50,645 nucleotides of DNA from Bacteroidota bacterium. GTDB lineage: Bacteria; Bacteroidota; Bacteroidia; Chitinophagales; Chitinophagaceae. The stretch covers positions 1 to 50,645 of the forward strand of contig JAUZOE010000030.1 of NCBI GenBank assembly GCA_030706605.1. Reading direction: 5' to 3'. The notes beneath the pieces were generated by a model that saw only the letters and a list, made by a program, of their open reading frames with translations, did no database searches and was not told the DNA's origin. Position 1 is the stretch's first letter. Each line of letters begins with the position of its first letter. This document shows positions 1 through 8,689 of this stretch, in pieces. Both the position numbers and the translations under genes were made by a program.

Positions 1-4
1 ATTT

Positions 5-55
5 CCTTTTTGTCTTGATACAAAAAGTAACAAAAAAATCAAGGCTGCATAAAAA
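5..55 (+). repeat. Dispersed hairpin repeat, copy 1
   Basis: A short hairpin (TTTTTGT at 7-13 pairing with ACAAAAA at 20-26) is followed by GTAAC, an A-run, TCAAGG and CTGCAT. The same layout recurs in inverted orientation around 400-455 and in direct orientation at 14233-14292. All copies lie outside genes; two sit just past gene 3' ends, so the family may act as terminators or be a non-autonomous mobile repeat. Confidence 0.55.
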
Positions 56-60
56 AAGCT

Positions 61-420
61 AAAAATTGCAATGATTGTCTAAAATGAAATGAGTTCCAGC
101 TATAGAATATATCTCAGCTACAGTGCGACTTACCAGCAATGTGCTATCCCAGGCTTGGGTAACAGTCATTTCATTTCTTAACGACTATCATCCCAATTTT
201 CTTAACGCTTTTTTTATGAGGCCGATGGAGAACTCTCTAATAATCCTTTTCAACGAGAAGTGTTTCTGAGGATTAGTATTAGTTATGCGAATTCAGCTAT
301 TTATTAAAGAGCTTCGGTGGCGCGGGCCGGACAAACGCACGAATTGCGAAGCAATCATGAACACCAAGAAAAAAATAAATATAGCTTGAATAACCGATCG
401 GGTTGTCCTTGAACTTTTAG
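61..420. other. Intergenic stretch with no recognisable gene
   Basis: I see no convincing coding frame, RNA gene or protein remnant here. The stretch is bounded by inverted copies of the hairpin repeat (5-55 and about 400-455), so it could be the inside of a small non-autonomous element. Confidence 0.4.
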
Positions 421-450
421 GTTACTTTTTCTTTCAAGAGAAAAAGTAAC
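421..450. terminator. Perfect 12-bp hairpin after aguA (repeat copy 2)
   Basis: GTTACTTTTTCT (421-432) and AGAAAAAGTAAC (439-450) are perfect inverted repeats around a 6-base loop. The hairpin lies about 60 bases past the aguA stop on the minus strand. It is an inverted member of the repeat family seen at 5-55 and 14233-14292. A terminator role is inferred from position and the A/T-rich stem; the stem is not GC-rich. Confidence 0.45.
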
Positions 451-508
451 AAACAAACTATCTGTCTTTTCAAAAATGGATTGCAGGTGATTTACATCAC
501 TATTTCGC

Positions 509-1561
509 TTACCCAATAACGGCAGGTTCCTGCTGGCTCATACAATGAAAACTACCCAGCCCCCAGATAATATCAGTAGAATCAATACCCGTAACTTGTC
601 TTTCAGGAAAAGCCTCCTGTATAATCCGCAAGGCCACCTCATCTTTTTTGCAATTGAATACAGGCACTATTACCGCATGATTGGCAATATAAAAATTGGC
701 ATACGATGCAGGCAGGCGCTGCTCTTCATAAACAACTTTCTCCGGCATGGGCAATTCAATAATGTTGAGTAATTTCCCATTCAGCAGTCGCATTTTCTTT
801 AACTGGGCCAGGTTATGCTGCAGCAGTTCATAATTTTCATCCTGTTGATCTTCTTCCACTACCGCTACTACGGTATCTTCATTTACAAAGCGAACCGTAT
901 CATCTATATGCCCGTCGGTATCATCGCCCACAATGCCATCATCGATCCATAATATTTGCTCTGCCCCATAATAATCACATAAATATTTTTCTATCTGCAA
1001 TTGGTCCAGTTGAGGATTACGGTTGGGGTTCAGCAAACAAGCCCTGGATGTAAGTATGGTTCCTTTACCATTAAACTCCACCGATCCGCCTTCCATTACA
1101 ATGTCAGGGTAAAATACCGGGAGCTTCAGTTCTTTACCAATCAATGTCGGAATCACATCATCCAGGTCAAAGGGTGGATATTTATTGCCCCATGCATTGT
1201 AGCGCCAGTCCACAATTATTTTCTTCTGAGCCGCATTTGGATTGATCAAAAAGGCAGGCCCGTGATCCCTGCACCAGGCATCATTGGTAGGGTGAAAATA
1301 AAATTCAACTTTACTTAAATCGACATTTTCTTTTTGCAAATGCGCTATGGCAAATGATTTCATAGCCTCGTCATTTACATTAATACACACTCTTTCGCCA
1401 TGGCTTACTTCCTTAATAAACTGTACATAAGACGGGTAAATGGCTTCTATTTTCCCCGGCCACGACGCTTCTTTATGTGGCCAGCTAAGCCAGGTAGCCT
1501 CATGCTTTGCAAATTCTGCCGGGAAATAATAGCCGAGTTCTTTAGGAGTAGGTTGGTCCAT
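509..1561 (-). CDS. aguA: Agmatine deiminase
   Basis: This enzyme hydrolyses agmatine to N-carbamoylputrescine and ammonia in the cytoplasmic arginine-to-putrescine route. The 350-aa protein has the usual length for the PAD_porph (peptidyl-arginine deiminase-like) family. Family motifs are visible: WCRDHGP near residues 96-102, MEGGSVE with Glu157, DDTDGHIDD with His218, and a C-terminal GLGSFHC with the nucleophile Cys340. The ATG at 1561 gives the normal N-terminus (MDQPTPKELGYYFPAEF). It starts three bases after the stop of the upstream amidase gene, so the two are almost certainly co-transcribed and carry out successive steps. Nothing looks broken. Agmatine deiminase is preferred over a peptidyl deiminase because of the size and the amidase partner. 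Confidence 0.95.
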   Translation of the reverse strand: MDQPTPKELGYYFPAEFAKHEATWLSWPHKEASWPGKIEAIYPSYVQFIKEVSHGERVCINVNDEAMKSFAIAHLQKENVDLSKVEFYFHPTNDAWCRDHGPAFLINPNAAQKKIIVDWRYNAWGNKYPPFDLDDVIPTLIGKELKLPVFYPDIVMEGGSVEFNGKGTILTSRACLLNPNRNPQLDQLQIEKYLCDYYGAEQILWIDDGIVGDDTDGHIDDTVRFVNEDTVVAVVEEDQQDENYELLQHNLAQLKKMRLLNGKLLNIIELPMPEKVVYEEQRLPASYANFYIANHAVIVPVFNCKKDEVALRIIQEAFPERQVTGIDSTDIIWGLGSFHCMSQQEPAVIG

Positions 1562-1564
1562 CGA

Positions 1565-2440
1565 TTAATCCTCATCAATAAAACGGTTAGTAATTGGTTG
1601 GTACGAATCTATTCTTCTGTCGCGCAAAAACGGCCAGTGTGTACGGTAAGTATCCGTTTTAGAAACATCAATTTCAACCACCAGGATTTCTTCTTCATCA
1701 TGAGAGGCCTGCTGAATAATGCTGCCAAAAGGATTGGCCACAAATGAACCTCCCCAGAATTTCATGGCGCCATCCTGCTCAAAGCCAACACGGTTTACAC
1801 TTACCACATGTACCCCGTTGGCCACTGCATGGCTGCGCTGTATCGTTTGCCAGGCATCAAACTGTTCTTTATTGGTAGCGGCATCCTGGGCCGTGGCCCA
1901 GCCTATGGCCGTTGGGTAAAATAATATTTCGGCGCCCATCAGCGAAGTGATTCTTGCCGCTTCGGGATACCACTGATCCCAGCAGATCAATACGCCGATA
2001 TGGGCATATTTTGTTTTGAAAGTTTTATAGCCCAGGTCGCCGGGGGTAAAATAAAATTTTTCATAAAAAGCAGGATCATCGGGGATGTGCATCTTCCTGT
2101 ATTTGCCAAGGAAAGAGCCATCAGCATCTATCACTGCCGTGGTATTGTGGTATAAACCCTGTGCTCTTTTTTCAAACATAGAGGCAATGATCACCACCTT
2201 CAGATCTGCTGCCAGTTGGCCAAGTGTGTCAGTTGACGGCCCTGGCACCGGCTCAGCCAGTTTAAAATTTTCATAATCTTCCACATCACAGAAATACAGG
2301 GAAGTAAATAACTCCTGCAGGCATACGATTTGTGCGCCTTTGGCAGCCGCTTCCTTTATTTTTTCAATTGCCCTGGCAAGATTGCTTTGCTTATCGGCAA
2401 CACAGTGGCTTTGCACTAATGCAACATTTACTTTTGTCAT
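1565..2440 (-). CDS. aguB: N-carbamoylputrescine amidase
   Basis: This is a carbon-nitrogen hydrolase that converts N-carbamoylputrescine to putrescine, CO2 and ammonia, completing the pathway begun by the next gene. The nitrilase-fold catalytic triad is visible: Glu43 (LQELF), Lys116 (KYRKMHIP) and Cys153 (LICWDQWYPEA). At 291 aa it matches the bacterial AguB family. It is the first gene of a two-gene minus-strand operon. The upstream region (2441-2690) holds no gene and probably carries the promoter. Other nitrilase-family amidases share the fold, but direct linkage to an agmatine deiminase makes this assignment strong. Confidence 0.94.
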   Translation of the reverse strand: MTKVNVALVQSHCVADKQSNLARAIEKIKEAAAKGAQIVCLQELFTSLYFCDVEDYENFKLAEPVPGPSTDTLGQLAADLKVVIIASMFEKRAQGLYHNTTAVIDADGSFLGKYRKMHIPDDPAFYEKFYFTPGDLGYKTFKTKYAHIGVLICWDQWYPEAARITSLMGAEILFYPTAIGWATAQDAATNKEQFDAWQTIQRSHAVANGVHVVSVNRVGFEQDGAMKFWGGSFVANPFGSIIQQASHDEEEILVVEIDVSKTDTYRTHWPFLRDRRIDSYQPITNRFIDED

Positions 2441-2611
2441 AATACTTTATAAAGGTGCAAAGATATAAGATTGCAATTTAGGTGTACCTGCAAAAGCTGA
2501 TTAAAATCCTGGCTGTTACAAAAATGGAATTGTAAGGGGTGCCACCATATCTAGGTAAGGTGATCAACTGTTTTGCCCGGCAATTATTACCTGCAAAGCA
2601 GGAATGAGTCA

Positions 2612-2957
2612 TTTTGAGCAAAAAAGGGTGAAATTGATAGTTTTTGAGTAAAAAAGGAACAATTTGAACGTTTTTAATGCCTTTTTACATCTTTTTATAC
2701 GAATTAAACTCTTTTGAGCAGACCCAAATTGTAAAATCTTCGCGAAAAATGCCAATCCTGTTGCATGGGATCGCAATCTTGTGACACACTTTTACGATCC
2801 TGTTGCATGGAATCGCGATCTTGTGACACACTTTTACGATCCTATTGCATGGGATCGCGATCTTGCGACACACTTTTACGATCCTTGGGCACAAGTTTGC
2901 GATTTTGTAGCACACTTTTACGATTCTGTTGCACAAGTTTGCGATTTTGTGCCATAG
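2612..2957. repeat. Minisatellite: two 29-30-bp units, then 42-bp tandem repeats
   Basis: Two imperfect units beginning TTTTGAG occupy about 2612-2641 and 2642-2670. Four full 42-bp units follow at 2755-2796, 2797-2838, 2839-2880 and 2881-2922, with a partial fifth to about 2957. Each 42-bp unit is built from two related 21-bp halves; units 2 and 3 contain the palindrome ATCGCGAT. Because 42 is a multiple of three, frames stay open on both strands and encode C-x-(R/K)-I heptads, but no real start context or protein family is evident. I treat it as non-coding. Confidence 0.75.
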
Positions 2958-3138
2958 GTTGGTAGGGAATAGTAGTATAAAGCAGATTGTGTAAACAGCT
3001 TTAGAGTTGTATTTGCGCTACTCCTTGAAAGTCGTGTTTTTTTTGATAAACGCTTGATAAAAAAGGGATAATATAAATTGTTTTATTAAATTGAGTAGCG
3101 TATTTTTAGGTTAAATGCAAATGTAAGCAGTAACTTTA

Positions 3139-3777
3139 ATGGACTACACATACTCCGAAGACGAGATAGATTTCGCAAGACATATAAAGACTAATCCGCC
3201 CAAAAAAATTTGGTGGGACTTTACGACTTACGTGTTTGACTATGGAGACTTTTATTTTCAAATCGAATGTGTCTCAGAAATAGCAGACACTCAAAACAAA
3301 TCGAATGAAGCCATTATTGGGAAATTTACCAAGCATTTAGAAATTTATGTACCTGGACAATACACGAAACTTGTTTGTGAGAACAAAGAAATTGAGGAGC
3401 TATATACTGTAAGAGTTTTTCTTTATTTCACAACATTTAAAGAATATTCTAAACTTGAACAATTCTATAGTCAGACAAAACAGAAAGTAAAAACTTTGAT
3501 AACTGGTAAGAAAGATGTTTTAGGCGACATCCTTTCAAAAACAATTGGTGGTTGCAAAGAAATTACTTGCCATCCTAAATCAGAGGAAGCAAAAAATATT
3601 GATACTAAATATTCAAACTTAATTGACTGCGGGCTATTAATTCAAATTGATGGTAAATGTTTGAAAGCATTTGTGGAAAGTAATGGTTATGGTTTTCATG
3701 TATCAGACGACAAATATTTCAATGACATTGAAGAATTAAAAGACATTACAGGGCAATATGAATTTATAAAAGTGTGA
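3139..3777 (+). CDS. Hypothetical protein upstream of Gabija
   Basis: I do not recognise this 212-aa protein. It is soluble, with no signal peptide or membrane segment, and rich in Lys, Glu, Asp and aromatic residues. The N-terminus (MDYTYSEDEIDF) is acidic, and residues 20-50 contain WWDF and FDYGDFYFQIE, which look like beta strands. Base composition is strongly AT-rich, like the following Gabija genes and unlike the flanking housekeeping genes, so it probably arrived by transfer. An attC-like fold lies about 90 bases after its stop, so it may be a gene cassette. It is 239 bases from gajA and need not be part of the defence operon. Confidence 0.7.
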   Translation: MDYTYSEDEIDFARHIKTNPPKKIWWDFTTYVFDYGDFYFQIECVSEIADTQNKSNEAIIGKFTKHLEIYVPGQYTKLVCENKEIEELYTVRVFLYFTTFKEYSKLEQFYSQTKQKVKTLITGKKDVLGDILSKTIGGCKEITCHPKSEEAKNIDTKYSNLIDCGLLIQIDGKCLKAFVESNGYGFHVSDDKYFNDIEELKDITGQYEFIKV

Positions 3778-3871
3778 TAGAAAAGCTGCTGCTTACATGG
3801 TGCTTGGCTATGCTGGCAGACTTTCATTATTGAACATTTGTGCATATCTTCAACAATAGTTTTTCAAATGG

Positions 3872-3931
3872 GCTAACGTTGTGGGCTGAACGATATAAAT
3901 ACCAGCACAGCAGCAAGCCCTGCCGTTAGGT
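3872..3931 (+). other. attC-like recombination site (candidate)
   Basis: CTAACG (3873-3878) pairs with CGTTAG (3924-3929), and GGGCT (3883-3887) pairs with AGCCC (3916-3920). The linkers are unequal (4 and 3 bases) and about 28 bases lie between the inner arms. This two-box, imperfectly paired fold of about 60 bp is the layout of integron attC sites; the right end, GTTAGGT, fits the GTTRRRY core. The left core GGCTAAC deviates at one base. No integrase or second attC is visible, so this would be a solitary cassette site. Confidence 0.35.
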
Positions 3932-4016
3932 GCAAGCGTAAAGGACGACTCAACAACCATTTACAGGCAGACTTTTTCATAAAAGATAAAGTGAAGAAAA
4001 GTAAAAAATAATTCAT

Positions 4017-5930
4017 ATGTACATTTCAAAACTTAATATTAAAAACTACCGAAATTTCAAAGAATTTGAAATTGATTTAAAACCTTTTACATTAATCATT
4101 GGCGAAAATAATATTGGCAAGACAAATCTATTGAATGCGATTGGTTTGATATTTAGTCAAGATATAACATTCTTCAAAAAGAGGATGCTTGAAATTGATG
4201 ATATCAATTATGAAACATATCAAGCTTTTAAAAAATCTGCTTCAAAATGGAATGGATATGATAAGTTAGAATTTCCTGAAGTAAAAGTTGAAGTAATATT
4301 AACGGGCTTTGAAAACAACGAAGACCAAGAAGCAATAGTTTCAGATTGGTTTATTGATGATACATTTAAAGAAGCTAAGTTAACTTATCACTTTGGGTAT
4401 AGAGGAGACTGGAAAGTTTGGGCAACTGAAAATGAAGAAAAAGAAATTGATGACATTAATTTACCGATTGAAAAATTTGAATATAGTATCTATGGAGGAC
4501 TTGACCAAACAAAACAAGTTGATTGGTATTTTTTGCGAATGCTCAAAATGGAATTTTTAGATGCTTTGCGTGATGCACAAAAAGAACTAATTGCGAATAA
4601 TGAAAGTAAGTTACTTTTCAAAATTTTGAATAATCGGGATAAAAGTAAATTTGACAAAATAAAGGAAAGTCTAAAACAGTTAGATATTAAGGTAGATGAC
4701 AATGATGAATTAAAAATAGTGAAAATTGAAATTTCCGAAATGTTAAAAAAAATGTCTTTAGAACAAACAGAAGACCAAAATAAAATCGGGTTTCGTTTTA
4801 GTTCTCTAGAACACACAGAAATACTTAAAAAATTAGCAATTGAATATGGAGTGAATCCGATTAGTATTGATAGAAATGGTTTAGGACGAAACAATGTACT
4901 TTTTATGTCTTTAATCTTGTCACATTTAACAAGCGATGCAATAAAAAAGCAAAATGTTTTTTTTCGGGTTGTTGGTATTGAGGAACCCGAGGCGCATCTA
5001 CATCCACATCTACAAGAGCATTTAGCAACAAATATTTCAACAGAAGTTAATGAAGGAATGCAAATAATTCTTACTTCACATTCTACTCATATAACTTCCA
5101 AGTTAGATTTAGAAAATACAGTTGTTCTTTATCACCACGAAAAGACTAATGAAGTTAAAAGCCATTTTATTTTAGATGGTTTGGAAAATGTAAAAGAGAA
5201 AGATGATAAAGAAACCAAAGAACACAAACACTATTTAAGCCGTTATTTAGATGCATCTAAATCTTCATTGTTATTTGGCAGAAAAATGATTTTGGTAGAA
5301 GGTATTTCTGAACAAATATTAATCCCACGTTTTTTTGAACTTTACACAAAAAAACTAAGTAAAATAAAGACACTACAAAAAATTGGGTGCACATTAGTAA
5401 ATGTTAATAGTGTAGCATTTTCTCATTTTTTAGAATTAGTACAAAACAGTCGCACTAAAAACGAAAATTTCTTTATAAAATGTTTGGTTTTGACAGACCA
5501 AGATACTGAGCAGAGAGATAAAAAAGGGGAATTAGTTGAAAGAGCTAAAAAACTAAAACTAAAATATGATAAACCATCCAATATATTGATAGAATTTTCT
5601 TCCGATACTACTTTTGAAAAAGATGTAATAGAAGCAAACAAATCAGATAAGGCTAAGGATATTATGTTTGATGCACTAAGTAAAACCAAATCAGAAAATG
5701 GCAAGAAATTAAAAGCATCTACATTGAATGATATAGAAATTCAAGTGTTTTTCGAAGAAATAGAAGAGTATAAAGCAGATTTTGCCACTGATTTATATGA
5801 AGTTTTAAAAGAAGAAGAGAGATACAAAGACTTTAATATTCCAAAATATATAACAAATGGTTTTGATTTTATTTTAGGTATTGAAAAAAATGAGACTTCC
5901 GATGAGCAAGAAAGTACAACAGAAGCCTAA
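4017..5930 (+). CDS. gajA: Gabija defence nuclease GajA (OLD-family ATPase + TOPRIM)
   Basis: GajA is the DNA-nicking endonuclease of the Gabija anti-phage system. The 637-aa protein has an N-terminal ABC/SMC-like ATPase: Walker A GENNIGKT at residues 29-36, Walker B IEEPEAHLHP near 320, and the H-loop LTSHSTH near 353. A C-terminal TOPRIM domain follows, with the acidic residue in ILVEGISEQ near 427 and the TDQDTE motif near 493. The length is slightly above the usual 550-600 aa. It overlaps the helicase gene gajB by a few dozen bases, the standard Gabija order. The AT-rich composition differs from the surroundings, suggesting transfer. A lone OLD nuclease is the alternative, but the helicase partner argues against it. 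Confidence 0.92.
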   Translation: MYISKLNIKNYRNFKEFEIDLKPFTLIIGENNIGKTNLLNAIGLIFSQDITFFKKRMLEIDDINYETYQAFKKSASKWNGYDKLEFPEVKVEVILTGFENNEDQEAIVSDWFIDDTFKEAKLTYHFGYRGDWKVWATENEEKEIDDINLPIEKFEYSIYGGLDQTKQVDWYFLRMLKMEFLDALRDAQKELIANNESKLLFKILNNRDKSKFDKIKESLKQLDIKVDDNDELKIVKIEISEMLKKMSLEQTEDQNKIGFRFSSLEHTEILKKLAIEYGVNPISIDRNGLGRNNVLFMSLILSHLTSDAIKKQNVFFRVVGIEEPEAHLHPHLQEHLATNISTEVNEGMQIILTSHSTHITSKLDLENTVVLYHHEKTNEVKSHFILDGLENVKEKDDKETKEHKHYLSRYLDASKSSLLFGRKMILVEGISEQILIPRFFELYTKKLSKIKTLQKIGCTLVNVNSVAFSHFLELVQNSRTKNENFFIKCLVLTDQDTEQRDKKGELVERAKKLKLKYDKPSNILIEFSSDTTFEKDVIEANKSDKAKDIMFDALSKTKSENGKKLKASTLNDIEIQVFFEEIEEYKADFATDLYEVLKEEERYKDFNIPKYITNGFDFILGIEKNETSDEQESTTEA

Positions 5931-7491
5931 GCCTGAATGTAAATTAGTTATTGCTGGACCTGGAGCTGGCAAAACACACAATATGGTTGAAAAAGTTTTG
6001 GCTTGTATAGAAGCATTACATCCAACACGCTTTTGTGCAGTTATTACATATACTAATGCCGCTACCGAAGAAATTAAATCACGCCTTTCAAAAAAGGTTA
6101 AAATTCCATCTAATGTTTTCATTGGTACTATACATAGTTTTTTGAATAGATTTGTTGTTATACCTTATGTATCATTGATTGATAAAAATATTGAGATTGA
6201 TAAAGTATTTTTACAAATAAGCTCTGAAGATATTGTAAGAGATAAAATGAAAATCACAGGTAAAGATGCTGCAATAGTAAGGAAGCGTCTTTATGAATCA
6301 TTAAATAAAAAAGGATTAATAACTTTTGACCAAACTATAAGTTTAGCATTAGAAGTTATTAAAAACCAGAAAACTGGAACATTAGTTTGTAAACGATTAC
6401 AATTCTTGTTTGTAGATGAATTTCAAGATATTAGCAATAAACATTTTGAAATAATTGAATCAATAAGAAAACAAAGTCAAACTGAAATATATTGTGTTGG
6501 TGATCCTGAACAATATATAAGCGGATTTCAATATGATATGAAATACGAGTCCATACCAATTCTGAAAATTCCAAAATCTATATATAATATTGAGAACAAT
6601 ATTAACAATCATAGATGTTCATTACCTATAATTACATTTATCAATAATTTTAATGGTAGAATTTATAATAACGTACCTTTTCAGCAAAACAAAGTTGTGA
6701 ATAAAAATATAGCAGCTCATTGTGTTTATTTTATTAAAGACCATGATTTAACACCTATGATTGAAAAGTTTACGACTTTAATAGAAGATAAAGAATACAA
6801 GAAAAGTGATGTATATATTATTGCAAAAAAGAATCCTACTATCGAATCATTTAAAAAGATTTTAACTACACACAAACAAGTGTTTGAAAGTAATACAACT
6901 ACACAAGTAGAAACGATGTTAAATATAATTACAACTGTAACAAAAAAAAGCCAGATAAAAATTCAAGCAGAAACAAATATTTCAAAAGTAGAATTTAGGA
7001 AGTTTGTTTTAAAGTGTTTGAAAAATCACAAAGCAGATAATAATTTAAAGATTGCTGATTTGAAAAAATATATTGTTGAGCAAATGAAAGTAGATATTTC
7101 TGAGCAAGAAATAAGTAAACAACACGATATTTTCGGTGATTTAAAAAAAATATCAACAAATAAAAAATTAGAAAATTCTGAATGTTTCACTTTGAGTAAT
7201 ATTCATAATGTAAAAGGATTAGAAAGTAAAGTTGTTTTATGTATTGCAAAAACTAAGAAAGAATTAGAATTATGGCTAGAAACAGATGTTAATGAAAGAG
7301 AAAAAACAATTCTTAGGAAAAATAAAAATGACAAATTAGTTAAAGATGATGAATTAGATGATTATCCTAGAATCGGCTATGTCGCATTCTCACGAGCCAA
7401 AGAATTACTATGTATTGCTTGCCAAGAAGAAATAGATGAAGAATTGAAAAATAGAATTGAAAAACTGAATATTCAGATTATCCCCATTTAG
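5890..7491 (+). CDS. gajB: Gabija defence helicase GajB (UvrD/Rep-like)
   Basis: GajB is the superfamily 1 helicase-like partner of GajA. Visible motifs are Walker A AGPGAGKTHNM near the N-terminus, motif Ia YTNAATEEI, motif II VDEFQDIS, motif III GDPEQYISGFQ, motif V HNVKGLESKVV and motif VI GYVAFSRAKELL. The product is about 530 aa, in the family range. Possible starts are TTG 5881, ATG 5890 and ATG 5902; all overlap the end of gajA, implying translational coupling. The last codons and the stop (7489-7491) lie inside a dispersed repeat that begins at 7482, so the native C-terminus may have been altered by a few residues. The motif VI Arg is intact, so the gene looks functional. Confidence 0.9.
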   Translation: MRLPMSKKVQQKPKPECKLVIAGPGAGKTHNMVEKVLACIEALHPTRFCAVITYTNAATEEIKSRLSKKVKIPSNVFIGTIHSFLNRFVVIPYVSLIDKNIEIDKVFLQISSEDIVRDKMKITGKDAAIVRKRLYESLNKKGLITFDQTISLALEVIKNQKTGTLVCKRLQFLFVDEFQDISNKHFEIIESIRKQSQTEIYCVGDPEQYISGFQYDMKYESIPILKIPKSIYNIENNINNHRCSLPIITFINNFNGRIYNNVPFQQNKVVNKNIAAHCVYFIKDHDLTPMIEKFTTLIEDKEYKKSDVYIIAKKNPTIESFKKILTTHKQVFESNTTTQVETMLNIITTVTKKSQIKIQAETNISKVEFRKFVLKCLKNHKADNNLKIADLKKYIVEQMKVDISEQEISKQHDIFGDLKKISTNKKLENSECFTLSNIHNVKGLESKVVLCIAKTKKELELWLETDVNEREKTILRKNKNDKLVKDDELDDYPRIGYVAFSRAKELLCIACQEEIDEELKNRIEKLNIQIIPI

Positions 7492-7590
7492 TCCAAGCAT
7501 ATAAAAAAGAAGCCTGGCGCAAGAGTGTAGAAAAGGTTTTGTGAGTTGGCGATCTTGTGCCTGCATAGAACAAATGTTCATCCCAATATA
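7482..7590 (+). repeat. Dispersed repeat, inverted partner of 44640-44752
   Basis: The stretch beginning CCCCATTTAGTCCAAG matches, in reverse complement and with scattered substitutions, the stretch 44640-44752. Shared blocks include AGCCTGGCGCAAGAGTGTAG and ATCTTGTGCCTGCATAGA. The match stops near 7590, just before the IS110 transposase gene. It also covers the gajB stop codon. Confidence 0.75.
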
Positions 7591-7627
7591 GCCCCACTCG
7601 CGCATTCTATGATAAAAATCAAATAAA

Positions 7628-8635
7628 TTAAGCTGCAAATTTTTGAGTATTTACAAACGGAGTTTGTCTGTTTATTACTGCAAAAACACGGCTTAGTATT
7701 TTACACCTGATAGCATTCATTACCAACATTGGATTTTTTCCTTCGTTAATTTTGCGACCATAATAATCACTTATTTCTTTATCATATTTTTTAGCACTTA
7801 GCGCAGCCATATTTAATAACGATTTCATTTTTTTGTCAGCAAGGTGGCTTACTTTGGTTTTACCTTTTATACTACTGCCCGAACTGTATTCAAAAGGAGC
7901 AATACCTGCATAACAGGCCAGCTTTCGCCAGTTCTTAAACCGGGTAAAACATCTTGTTTTGATAATGAGGTATATAGCTGACTGTTTACCCACTCCTGGT
8001 ACAGAAGTAGCCAATTGAAAACAATCTTCAAGCTGCTTGTTGCTTTTTACAATCACTATGATGGCTGCATCAATTTTTTTAAGAGAAACTTTTAGTTGTG
8101 CTACTGTTTTCTTATTAATTGCCATTACTTCATTTGTAACTTCTTTAGATAAAAAATTAGTGGCTTCAACAGATGCTTCCATAGCATGTATTGCTTTTAA
8201 TAATTTTTCCCTTTCGCTATAAAACAGTTGCAGCTTGAGAATATCCTGTTCCGGTATTTGACTAAGCTTAAGTTTATGACCATGAGTAACTGCATTAAAA
8301 GCAATGTCTTTTGCATCAACTTTGTCGTTCTTGCCCCTGGATATCCCTTTGGATCTTTTAATCTCTACTGCAGGAATCTCCCAATAATCCAATTGTTGTT
8401 TGCTGAAGTAGATGGACAAAGGCATACTGTACAGACCAGTATTTTCGAAACAAAATAAAGCATCATCAGGTTGTATTTTTTGTTTCTTTAAAAAGGAAAT
8501 AATTCCCTTGATTCCTTTTTCATTGTTAGCAACAATGATATGCGGATGTTCAGTATTGGCAGGCTCAAATACAAAGCGAACATCTAACTTAGATTTTGAT
8601 ACATCAATGCCTACTGTAACTAAATACTTTTTCAT
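7628..8635 (-). CDS. IS110-family transposase (DEDD recombinase)
   Basis: The 335-aa protein has both IS110 domains. The N-terminal RuvC-like DEDD domain shows GIDVSK with Asp11, CFENTG with Glu64, and NDKVDAKD with Asp104 and Asp107. The C-terminal Tnp (transposase_20) domain includes SVPGVGKQSAIYL and YAGIAPFEYSSGSSIKGKT, where the conserved serine nucleophile is expected. Length is normal and no frame is broken, so the element may still be active. The start ATG at 8635 gives the canonical MKKYLVTVGIDVSK N-terminus. It lies between the Gabija genes and a transposase remnant, in an accessory island. Confidence 0.95.
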   Translation of the reverse strand: MKKYLVTVGIDVSKSKLDVRFVFEPANTEHPHIIVANNEKGIKGIISFLKKQKIQPDDALFCFENTGLYSMPLSIYFSKQQLDYWEIPAVEIKRSKGISRGKNDKVDAKDIAFNAVTHGHKLKLSQIPEQDILKLQLFYSEREKLLKAIHAMEASVEATNFLSKEVTNEVMAINKKTVAQLKVSLKKIDAAIIVIVKSNKQLEDCFQLATSVPGVGKQSAIYLIIKTRCFTRFKNWRKLACYAGIAPFEYSSGSSIKGKTKVSHLADKKMKSLLNMAALSAKKYDKEISDYYGRKINEGKNPMLVMNAIRCKILSRVFAVINRQTPFVNTQKFAA

Positions 8636-8689
8636 AAATTTGATTTAAGGAAAAACAATAAAAGTTGAAGTGCATTAAAGCCTTTAATA

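Noticed and set aside
2685-2936. 83-codon frame of repeated C-x-(R/K)-I heptads
   Set aside because: It lies wholly within the minisatellite, which is open on both strands because the unit is a multiple of three. There is no start context or family.
2755-2957. Possible CRISPR array
   Set aside because: The units are directly tandem with no unique spacers, and no cas genes are nearby.
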